A stretch of DNA of 64,000 bases from Lineus longissimus (Eukaryota > Nemertea > Pilidiophora > Heteronemertea > Lineidae), in contig NC_088308.1 of the NCBI RefSeq assembly GCF_910592395.1, positions 11,115,001 through 11,179,000 on the forward strand. The letters run 5' to 3'. The first letter of the stretch is position 1; each line of letters begins with the position of its first letter. Both the position numbers and the translations under genes were made by a program. The notes beneath the pieces were generated by a model. It saw nothing but the letters and a program-made list of their open reading frames with translations, ran no database searches and had not been told where the DNA came from. Positions 11,182-20,946 of the stretch are shown here, one piece after another.

Positions 11182-12035
11182 CATTGACTTGTAGAAAGGC
11201 AATTTTGCTTTGTCAACAAGATCGCAGACAACCTGAGTACGAAACAGTTGACGATTTATCTTGGTACGTTCTTTCCTCCATCTACGCTCAAGCTTGCGCC
11301 GAGTTGCTCATGCCTCGCGAAATTCCTCTGTGAACCACGGAATATTTGGTTTCACTACCACCGAACGTGTGATCTCAGGCGTATGTTTGTTGAGGATGTC
11401 TCTGAGAACAGGGTCATATTGGTTGACTAGTGCATCCCAGTCATCCTCAGGATTCAAGACCAGACCAGAGTTCACAATATCAGCAGAGAACGCTTCACAG
11501 CCATGTCCTTTATCCTCCTTGAGGTGTCCAATTTCCGAGGTTGCGGTCGTTTTGCGATCCGAATGCCACCATGCAATGCGAAATGATCCGTTGGAAGTGA
11601 AGGATCCACCAAGACATCCTTAACGAGTCCATCAAAGCACTGCGAGTGATAACTAGATCAAGGACATGCCCCTTGATGCGTTGGCTCCTTGATGTGTTGG
11701 ATGATGTCAAACGATTCCATGTGAATGCTGAAGTCTCCCGCTATCAGTAGGTACTCGGTAGTGGACACAACATGTTCCAGCAGTTATGCGAACTCCTGAA
11801 TGAATTCATTGATCAAGGATTTGCTTTTGAACATTATGGCACCTTTTAGCAGAATTCCAACACGACCATGGTATCCGTGGCTGATGAAACAGTTTGCAGC
11901 CAGAAAACTGATTCGTTAAACTGGATATCACTATATTGTCAGTGTCGTCCTCTTTAAACACAATTGTCACAATGTCTGTTAATGGAATTGACCAGTTAAT
12001 CAGGCGAAATCTGTTCGGGCAAATATAACCAACAA
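11182..12035 (-). pseudogene. LINE A, endonuclease part (decayed)
   Basis: On the minus strand, from 12,035 downwards, broken frames give GYHGRVGILLKGA, then LLIAGDFSIHME, then RIKGHVLDLVITRS (the DLVIT block of APE-type LINE endonucleases). Next come VVVKPNIPWFTEEF and ERRWRKERTKINRQLF, and the frame continues to VDKAKLPFYKS at about 11,182. There LINE B is joined. At least one in-frame TGA and one frameshift are present. This is the upstream half of the LINE whose RT half lies at 7.97-9.26 kb. The 5' end is truncated near 12,035. Confidence 0.7.
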
Positions 12036-12657
12036 AACTTTAACGAAAATATTCAATACACAACAAAAGAATCATGTTCACCTGCATGTCCTTCTTTTAT
12101 AGTTATTTTCTGAAAAATTGTTCGAAAAATTATATATCAGAACTATCCTGTACATTGTATTTCGTGTTTTTTTTTTATTAAACATTGAAATATTGACATT
12201 TTTGAGAAAATTCAAAAAGAAATAAAATTCAAACTTTTTTGGGAGGTTTAAACACATCTTTATCAACAATGAACACTACAGACCATGATAACCTCAGTCT
12301 GGTTGGTCTGAAGTTTTTGGGGATCATTTTTGCTAATTTCTTTAAAATTTGGACCCGCGAATGGGCTTTTATATGACTGGGTGCACAGACAATTGTGTTT
12401 AGAGGCAAGACCGTTTAGCAGTTAAATGGTTAATGTTTGATCGCGTCGCATCAATTACTGCTTGCAGCTATGAATCTGAAATTTGGATATGATATTCAGA
12501 ACAGTCGGGAAAGTAACATGTGAAATTTAAACTGGTAGTTATCCACGGAGATACTTTAGGTGACGGGACATGTTGGAGAGACATTGATATTTTGACCCGT
12601 TTCAGGCAACGGGCAGATCTTTAAATACTATTTTTACATCTTAAAATACTGTTGCCA

Positions 12658-13037
12658 ATGAGGAACCGGCGCGATTTATCCGCCGCGTGGCGCTGCAATC
12701 GATCATACCAAAACTCTCCATTTCCAATGCATTATCATGTTATTTCTGAGCCCGAAAACGATCGCTTGTTTTCGACCGATTTCGGCGACGTTTGCATCTT
12801 CCTGTTTTAAATCTATTGAGCTATCAGTTTCTTAAGATAATTTTGCGGAAAATATGCGTGATGCCAGTTATTGGGCACGTTTTCTGTTGTTGAAATCCTG
12901 TGCAAAAATGTACGCAATGGTTTCCCGTGATTGACCTCATGCGACGTCAACAGACCAGAAAATGACGTCATGGCGTCAGAAGGTACGATCGATTGTGGCG
13001 CCGCCACTGGCATTTATCTTAACGCCGGTTCCTCATT
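12658..13037. mobile_element. 380-bp MITE with AATGAGGAACCGGCG ends
   Basis: The left end AATGAGGAACCGGCG is mirrored by CGCCGGTTCCTCATT at the right. Further inside, CAATCGATC is mirrored by GATCGATTG. The corresponding place in the uninterrupted copy near 63,462 reads CCCAAATGAGCAAAC, so the element is absent there. The exact duplication length is ambiguous because the element ends resemble the target. Confidence 0.75.
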
Positions 13038-13195
13038 AGCAAGCATCTAAATCAATTTTTTTCATGAGAAAATGTCTTTATATCCGTAGGCTTGCCACCA
13101 AATATCTTTTGAATACTTCTCCAAATATGGACTTGACAGTTAAAAACATACATGTACCAGCGTCTAATTGACAGATCTGAATATTCATTGGTGAC

Positions 13196-14367
13196 AAATT
13201 GCCACGTCAACATCATTTGTTATTATTTCCTTGGTGTCCAATGTCTGACAACACCCCAGGGCGCTCTGGCTTCGGCACTGCACATCTGTAGTGCCTGTGA
13301 TGAGGAAGTGTCACACTCTCCCATCTTCGTAAGTGGTCGATTTTTGTCGCAACCATTTGGGCCTAGGGCCCCGCACTCACTTCAGAGTGCATTATTAATG
13401 AGCTTCAGCTCCATGAAGCTTTCATCAGTGCACCCAGCCCCTATGGATTTCATGTTCCCAAGGTAAGTATACGTACATTGCCACGTCATTTAAATACTAT
13501 TTTCCCTCCGTATACTTATTTCCTTTACTGTCCAGCTGTTTCAACCTCTTCGGTTTCGCGTGGCTTCTTTAGGCACACAGGTTAAACTTTTAACCATCTA
13601 GACCCACCTTTTGCCAACTGCTTGGCTCAGACCGCCCTTCAGCAGGCCATACTGCCTGGATGGACTGACCAAGATCTACTCTAGGTCAATCAAGGGGAGA
13701 AATTGACACCTTGCGGTCCCGCTATCAGGATACCTCTGTATATCCAACCGTATTTCTTTGTCGCCACACGCATCTGATGAGTCTCTCTTGACGAAACCGC
13801 ATTTCCTGCACCGTCATGACCTATCAGGCACACATGGTTGCTTCATACCATCAGAGCACGGTGCCCAGTAGCCAAAATCCTTCATTTTGGTCCTCTCTTG
13901 TTGCCATGAGCAACAGAGCATGCAGGCTCAGGCTATGATGTCACTGATGACGTCACAAGGGTGCCATGTCGTCATAATGATGTCATGACGTCGGGTCAAC
14001 AATCACAGCTGTCAGACAGTCCCTGAATGATCTCTTCATTCAGTTGCGGTCATGCAGGCGCAGTGGACACCAAATTGCCACGTCAACATCATTTGTTATT
14101 ATTTCCTTGGTGTCCACTGTCTGGGAACACCCCAGGGCGTTCTGGCTTTGGCACTGCACATCTGTAGTGCCTGTGATGACGAAGTCTCACACTCTCCCAT
14201 CTTCGTAAGTGGTCGATTTTTGTCGCAACCATTTGGGCCTAGGCCCCCGCACTCACTTCAGAGTGCATTATTAATGAGCTTCAGCTCCATGAAGCTTTCA
14301 TCAGTGCACCCACACCTGTGGATTTCATGTTCCCAAGGTAAGTATACGTCATTGCCACGTCATTTAA
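13196..14367. mobile_element. Small element with ~300-bp direct terminal repeats and 15-bp duplication
   Basis: The 15-bp phrase ATATTCATTGGTGAC is duplicated at 13,181-13,195 and 14,368-14,382 and is single in the empty copy near 63,582. Between them, nearly identical direct repeats occupy about 13,196-13,490 and 14,073-14,367. Each starts AAATTGCCACGTCAACATC and ends near GCCACGTCATTTAA. The internal segment is about 580 bp and has no gene. Direct terminal repeats suggest a TRIM-like LTR element. The long duplication fits a Penelope-like element or another retroposon better, so the class is open. The open frames of about 100 codons in the two repeats are copies of each other and not evidence of a gene. 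Confidence 0.75.
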
Positions 14368-14407
14368 ATATTCATTGGTGACATTGTCTCCTAACCATGA
14401 CATTCAT

Positions 14408-15624
14408 ACGGTGGCTGGGAATGGACATCGAAAAAAAAAAATTCTCGGCGGGACGACTTATTATCTCGGGGGGACGACTTACTAAGTCGGGGGGACGACT
14501 TAGTAAGTCGGGGGGACGACTTAGTAAGTCGGGACGACGACTTAGTAAGTCGGGGGGGACGACTTATTATCTCGGGGGGACGACTTAGTAAGTCGGGGGG
14601 ACGACTTAGTAAGTCGGGGGGACGACTTAGTAAGTCGGGGGGGACGACTTATTATCTCGGGGGAACGACTTATTAAGTCGGGGGGACGACTTATTATGTC
14701 GGGGGGACGACTTATTATCTCGGGGGGACGACTTAGTAAGTCGGGGGGACGACTTATTATCTCGGGGGGACGACTTATAAAGTCGGGGGGACGACTTATG
14801 AAAACGAGGGCGAGGCCTGGCTGTGACTGTCTCATCTCTCTCACCATGTTGTCAACACGGTGGAGCAGCCAGGGCCGATTCGGCCTGGCTGTGACTTCCT
14901 CATCTCTCTCACCATGTTGACAACTTGGCAGAGCAGCCAAGACTGATTTGGCCTGGCTGTGACTGTCTCATCTCTCTCATCATGTTGTCAACACGGTGGA
15001 GAAGCCAGGACTGATTCGGCCTGGCTGTGACTGTCTCATCTCTCACAGTCACAGCCAGGCCGAATCAGTCCTGGCTGCTCCACCGTGTTGACAACATGAT
15101 GAGAGTGATGAGACAGTCACAGCCAGGCCGCATCAGTCTTCGCCGCACTGCCTAGTTATTGATATGGCGAGAGAGATGAGACAGTCACAGCCAGGCCTCG
15201 CCCTCGCTTTCATAAGTCGTCCCCCCGACTTAATAAGTCGTTCCCCCGACTTACTAAAGTCGTCCCCCCGACTTACTAAGTCGTCCCCCCGAGATAATAA
15301 GTCGTCCCCCCGACTTACTAAGTCGTCCCCCCGAGATAATAAGTCGTCCCCCCGACATAATAAGTCGTCCCCCCGACTTAATAAGTCGTCCCCCCGAGAT
15401 AATAAGTCGTCCCCCCGACTTACTAAGTCGTCCCCCCCGACTTACTAAGTCGTCCCCCCGACTTACTAAGTCGTCCCCCCGACTTAGTAAGTCGTCCCCC
15501 CCGAGATAATAAGTCGTCCCCCCGACTTACCAAGTCGTCCCCCGACTTAGTAAGTCGTCCCCCCGAGATAATAAGTCGTCCCGCCGAGAATTTTTTTTTT
15601 TCGATGTCCTTTCCCAGCCACCGT
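14408..15624. mobile_element. Foldback element of 21-bp repeats with 8-bp duplication
   Basis: The ends are ACGGTGGCTGGGA inverted, followed inward by GGACATCGAAAAAAAAA. Each arm (14,440-14,790 and 15,210-15,590) is a tandem array of 21-bp units such as GGGGGGACGACTTAGTAAGT, in opposite orientations. Variants end in TTATTATCT or TTAAGT. The centre (14,795-15,205) contains several direct and inverted copies of AGGCCTGGCTGTGACTGTC. The 8-bp target duplication ACATTCAT lies at 14,400-14,407 and 15,625-15,632. The empty copy at 63 kb has ACATTTAT once. The architecture is the one described for sea-urchin TU and Drosophila FB foldback elements. Translated frames here are only repeat artefacts. Confidence 0.9.
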
Positions 15625-16208
15625 ACATTCATGTCATGAACAACATAGATTTTTTTTATCTTGAGTGCAATGTTGATTTTATGTTATTGCTCCAAACATA
15701 GATTTTTTGTTAGATGTTCAGCGTAAAATGTATGTTGGGCGGACGTAAATTATGTGTAGCGCAAACACGAATTCTATGTTGGGATATCCCCAAAATACTT
15801 TGTGTTCGGGTTTTTTCTTCAAAATGGAGTTCAATGTTTCTGCCTATATGTAGTTAGCTCTAACGTTTCGGGATCAGTAAATGTAATAAATGTAGCTGAA
15901 AAATGAAGAAAAAAACTTACCTTTTTCCTCATGATTGTATCCATTGATTTATTCGTTCGTTTAAACTGACAAGACTGACCCAGAAAGTAGCAAATTTTAG
16001 TTTCGCCTTGGATCTTAAACCTGAACCCGACAACTAAATCGTGATGTGAACAGCTAATAGAGCAGTGCAACCGGGACCTTAAGTCTAACAAAACATCGTT
16101 ATGTTTGTATACAAATCCGATCTCAGCGTTATTTGAAAGTGGTGCAAATATTACACTGAAGCTCGTACTTCCAGTTGAGATTTTGAGGCATATAGATGCC
16201 ATTATGAA

Positions 16209-17325
16209 TAATGAAGTGGCCAGGGCCATTGTGCTCACCTCATGTGGAGGAAAGATGGATAAAGAGCATGGTATTGTGTCATGTAGTGTTAGGTTTGATG
16301 TAGGTCCAACCAATTACAATTTCCCCAAAATGGCCAATTTACAGTACATTCGACCTCTGTGACCTTGAAAAGTAGGTCAAATCAAAGAAGACCCGGGTGA
16401 CACATTGAATGGTTGTTAGAATTAGATGTACCTATGATATAAAATTGGTGCCAATCGGGCAAGTCATTATTAGGAATAATGGCATTTTGAAGAATTTAGG
16501 ATTTGGCCCCCTCCCTGGAGGCCAAACGGCAAATCAGATCGCACCAAACTTCGGTACCTGAGATCACCTGACCAAGGGGTACATGTGTACTTAATTTGTG
16601 ATCAATAGTCATTGCAGTTAAGAAACGTGCCATAGTTACGGCCTGACGGCGAATTTACGCCATTTGACCTCTGTGACCTTGACAAGAAGGTCAAATTAAA
16701 AACCTGTGTGACATATACTGTATGGTGGTTAGATGTACCCATGATATCAAATTGGTGGCAATCGGGCAAGAAGTTAAGGAATAATCACATTTTTAAGGTT
16801 TTTGGATTTTTCCCCCTGGTGGTCAAGTGGTGAATCATATTGGACCAAACTTCGGTCCCTGAGATCACCTGACTAAGGGGTAAATGTGTACCAAATTTGG
16901 TATCAATAGTCATTGCAGTTTAGAAACGTGCCATCGTTACATCCTAACGGCCAATTTACACCATTTGACCTCTGTGACCTTGAAAAGGAGGTCAAATCAA
17001 AAACCCGGAGGATATATGATGCACCTTTGCTAGAAGTACCTACCATATTTTTTTCAAAATTTCCCGACTACTATTAAGGGAGATATTGCATATTTTCATT
17101 TTTAACGTTTGGCCCCCTGGTGGCCAAACCATGAAACGAATCGGACCGAAACTTGGTCTCCAAGGTGTCATTACATAAGGGTACATGTGTACCAAGTTTC
17201 AACTCAATAGCTCTAACAGTTACGAAACGTGCCCTGCTAACGGACGACGGACGACGGACGACGACGACGGACGACGGACGCCACGGTATGGGATAAGCTC
17301 ACCTCTGCTAAGAGGTGAGCTAAAA
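16209..17325 (+). repeat. Element of ~300-bp tandem units with GCTCACC ends (copy 2)
   Basis: It begins around GGCCAGGGCCATTGTGCTCACC and ends in GGTGAGCTAAAAA at 17,310-17,325. GAAACGTGCC marks the units at about 16,622, 16,922 and 17,223 (period 300-301 bp). Just before the end lies a (GGACGAC)n microsatellite at 17,240-17,282. The units share TTGACCTCTGTGACCTTGA with the other two copies. Confidence 0.8.
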
Positions 17326-18499
17326 ATGAAACAAAACCTCGCATTATTTATGAACGGAAATTGAAGTATGACCAAAAACAGGTCGTGTGTAAGTATTTGG
17401 CTTTCTAACTTGATATACTCTCTTTTACACATAAAAGATATCAGTCCCAAGAGTGTTTAGAAAACATGATTGACAGGTAACACAGCCCAATTCTATGTTC
17501 CATTGGCTACTAGAATTGTACATTTCCAATGGTGGTCATTACTAACATGCAGGTGGTCATTAATCTTTAGATTGATTTTATAGAAATGTACATGAATTTC
17601 GGACCAATATTTGTATATTCTCCGGAACTATAACACTAGATAACTCCACCCAGAACCAGTCAATTCATATTCACCATGCCTGCTTATTTCTTGTTGGCAG
17701 ATGCATGAAATAAAACGTAAGAAGGCTGTCGTAATCAACACTTACCATCCGCAGTCGTCGTAGACCTCAACTTTTACTGTTTGACCAGGTATGACTGATA
17801 AGCCATGCTCTATACGAGGCTTTTGCTGGGGTCATGAATATTCACCGTTAAGGTGGGACTAGTGACTTTCTCTGGTGTTATAGTTTTCGGGAAAGAGCAA
17901 ATATAACAACTTCTAGAATTCCTTCCAGGCATACCGGAGCACACTCTTCTGAAAGTTACAGAAATATTGCAGTATAAGGTGGTCTGATTATCTTGCGGAC
18001 AAGCCTCCCTTTTGTGCCCGTAGACTTTTTTCGTAGAATTTCACCAAATTTGTCACTATACAATGTATATAGCATAAAACTTGAGACACTTCTTCGGCCT
18101 TGTATACAAACCCCTTCGGCATTCCCCCGCATATGCTGAAGTTCTAGCGCAATTAAGGCAATAGCGCCAATGGTCAGAGCGTCAGCTGCATCTGATTTTT
18201 TTAAATTTCATCAACGCTGCAGCCAAACTTGATCTTGACACTAGAGGTGGCTGATTTCATTCCTTAACGATAGCCAAAATTCGCATGTTCATTGGTTGTT
18301 ACATCTTGCCGACGAAAAAGAAAGCACAGTATCTTAAATGTGTCATATGCATTAGATTATAGTGAGTAAAGGCTAAAGCCTACTCTATTTTCGACGGACA
18401 TCCAGATCACAAAAAACTTGCGAACACTGGCATTATGGTTCTCTTAATAGTCCTTGACGTGTCTATTTTTGATCAAAACTCTGATGACGAACGTAGATC
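17326..18499. other. Unassigned stretch left of the large element
   Basis: No gene, strong repeat or RNA gene was recognised. Short open frames here lack domains. Confidence 0.4.
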
Positions 18500-18656
18500 T
18501 ATGGGCGGTTATTTCCGCATAAATAGAGGTTGTCTCAAATAGACATTTTATGTCGTGTAATGACTCAAATAGACGTTTGGTGGCGCTTTTCAAATAGACA
18601 TACACTCAAATAGACGTTTGGTGGCGCTCGTATCTCAAATAAACATATACAAGAAA

Positions 18657-19559
18657 ATATGATGATTGCAACTCCCACCCTCCTTAAAGGGGTTTGCTGT
18701 GACTAACGTTCATGGTATTGACTGGTGGCTGAGATAACTGGTAAGACACAATGCTGTAAGTGCACTTGTTATGGAGGAGTGTTTGAGAGAGAGTCTCAAA
18801 GACCTTGCGTTTCTATGTCAAGTCCTTGCTATGGTATTGACTCTAACATGATTTGACAATACCCTAAACAACCCCAGACATGATATTCAGCTGCCTCTTA
18901 TAGTGCATATTAAGCCAGACAGTTTTATTTCCCGTCGAAAAAGTGCTCCAAAAATAGCCCACAATTAACATAGTTGCTTTATATCTCATAGCGTCCCAAT
19001 CAAGCCTAGAGCAGTGTGCAGGCTTGATGGCAAGCTCACAATAACCGGTCAGTTTTATTGACACGAATACATAATCTGTTGTAAACCCAATTGTTCTGAG
19101 GAGTTGACTATTGTGTATGAGGTCGATACACAAACAGTGTAGTACAGGAATTATTAAAGTCAATCATCCACAGACATCAATGAAAGTGAAACGCCTGCTC
19201 CCTGCTACACCAAGCACAAAACACTTCTTGCCTGAGAAACTAAATTGTAATCTCTTTATTTTCAATTGTCTTTTTGTTGTGTGATTTCTGAATAACAACT
19301 ACCCAGGCAGAACCTCTCTATTAAGGAAACAATTGGGACTGACAAGTGCTGTCCATAAAAGGGAGGTGACATCATTACAGAGGTCCAATTGTATAGTCAA
19401 TGATGTATTTGGGACCAAACTCACTGTTCTTGACAGGGAGAATGTCCCACTTACAGAGGTGTCCGCTAAGGGAGGTTCCACTGTATTCCATGATTATTCC
19501 ACATGCAACTCAATGATTATCTGATAAAATTTATCTGATGAATGACAATTATTTCTCTA
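18657..19559. other. Insert in left TIR containing a short MITE remnant
   Basis: This sequence has no counterpart in the right repeat. Within it, 19,306-19,485 has inverted ends (GCAGAACCTCTCTATTAAGG against CCGCTAAGGGAGGTTCCACT), a small TIR element. A related remnant lies at 40,470-40,545. No gene seen. Confidence 0.5.
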
Positions 19560-20641
19560 CTAGCATTATACCCGTGGCGCAGGCAGGTTCAAATGGGCTA
19601 TATCTTGATTAGATTGAATTGCAATGAAAATCTAATGCAATATCAAAGGAGCAATATTGAAGAGGCAAATTAAACCAACCATTTGTCCACAGACTCGGAC
19701 CTAGCTGTGGCGTGCTGTATGTGTGCATAAAAAGTGTATCAATTGGTCCGATAGATGAGGCAATGTCAATATGCCTCGTTCCTCAGTCAGCAATATGCCC
19801 CTTTTTATACGGAGAAGAAGGAGAACTCAGATAGGCCTTCACATGCGTCGGCTTCCAAATGTCTCGGGCAAGGCACTTAGTCGAAAGGCAAGCTAGAAGT
19901 TCAGCATCGTGAGCAGCTCCTTGATAAGGCCATGCCAAGTTCAGAGTGCCTCTTCAGATACATCAAGTATTGAAAGCTGTGGTGAGCACATAAACAGACC
20001 ATGGTCACCTTCATTTGAAAATTCCTTCATAATCAAGGGCTAGCTCCAATTAAAACAGCACCCATAAACAATAGACCATCAATTTGACCCAGCTCCTAAC
20101 TGCGGGAAAACCCAAGTCCAGCAACCAAAGTACCAAAAATACATTTTTGTTTACATTTGAACTGCACACATGCGTTTGTTTACAATTTCATTTCCCGCGA
20201 AATCGTGGATTGAAAATAACATTAACCTGGGTTCAGCAGGTCAGCAGGTATACCGGCTGTTCCAATCATCCCCCTACAGCCAGCTGTTCAAAAGGTAATG
20301 TTATTCACCCCAGAGGGAGTGCAGCAGGTCAGCAGGTATACCGGCTGTTCCAATCATCCCCCTACAGCCAGCTGTTCAAAAGGTAATGTTATTCACCCCA
20401 GAGGGAGTGCAGATAATTGATTAAGCCCCTGCATAATTTAACAGCAGCTGTAAGTGGTAAGGAGAATTGACAGTGTCCGATTAAAAATCCCTCATTACTG
20501 CTCCGCTGAAGTATATTTTTGAACAAAACCAAGACGTTGCATCAGGGTAAGGTGTCACCACAATTCATGCAAAATTTCAAGGCAATCCAACGCCTCTAAG
20601 TGTGACTTTATTCGTCCCCCTTCCAGTATTATTATATAGAT
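19560..20641 (+). mobile_element. Helentron-like non-autonomous copy (left TIR)
   Basis: It starts CTAGCATTATACCCGTGGCG and ends TATTATTATATAGAT. The same ends and body occur at 48,222-50,869 in the right repeat. No target duplication is present, and insertion lies in an AT/TT context, as expected for Helitron/Helentron insertion. Inside, a segment of about 91 bp (GCAGGTATACCGGCTGTTCC through CACCCCAGAGGGAGTG) is tandemly duplicated at 20,236-20,409. There is no Rep-helicase coding sequence. The family assignment rests on the termini and on the lack of duplication. Confidence 0.55.
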
Positions 20642-20946
20642 TGTCGTGTTTTTAGATTTTTGTATATAACTCAAATAGACGTTTGGTGGCGCTTTTCAAA
20701 TAGACATACACTCAAATAGACGTTTGGTGGCGCTTTTCCGCAAAAATGGAAGTTCCCCAAATAGACGTTGTGTGGCGCTGGCGCGCGGCAATTCTGGATT
20801 AAGTTTGGAATTGGTTTATCTGCCACGACGATATTATTGTTTTTGCTCTAAGCAGTGCACATGGCTATTTGCGCGCGTATCTGAGGAAAATCGACATTTA
20901 ATATCATTTCATTTTGATTGTAATTGGATTGTCAGTGTATTTAGCT

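Larger units (their letters stand above)
12140..15840. repeat. Dispersed repeat Y, copy 1, split by three insertions
   Basis: This block matches 62,940-63,845 over its whole length once three insertions are removed. Shared phrases include CTGTACATTGTATT, TTTGGATATGATATTCAG, GGCTTGCCACCAAATATC and AAAATGTATGTTGGGCGGAC. The insertions are at 12,658-13,037, 13,196-14,367 and 14,408-15,624. The second copy supplies the empty site for each. No coding region is recognised in the repeat itself. Confidence 0.85.
18500..20781 (+). repeat. Left terminal inverted repeat, split by insertion
   Basis: The outer part is 18,500-18,656 and the inner part 20,642-20,781. The repeat is built of AAATAGACGTTTGGTGGCGC units separated by CTTTTCAAATAGACATACA. 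The inner edge ends at GTGTGGCGCTGG, beyond which left and right sides no longer match. About 2 kb of later insertions (18,657-20,641) split it. Confidence 0.88.

Noticed and set aside
13152-14381. Two similar ~105-codon frames that might be a duplicated gene
   Set aside because: They are the two direct terminal repeats of one inserted element and have no recognisable domain.
14397-15632. Open frames of 60-130 codons with SGGRL / SRPP repeats
   Set aside because: They are translations of the 21-bp foldback repeats on either strand. Frame length follows from the repeat period being a multiple of three.
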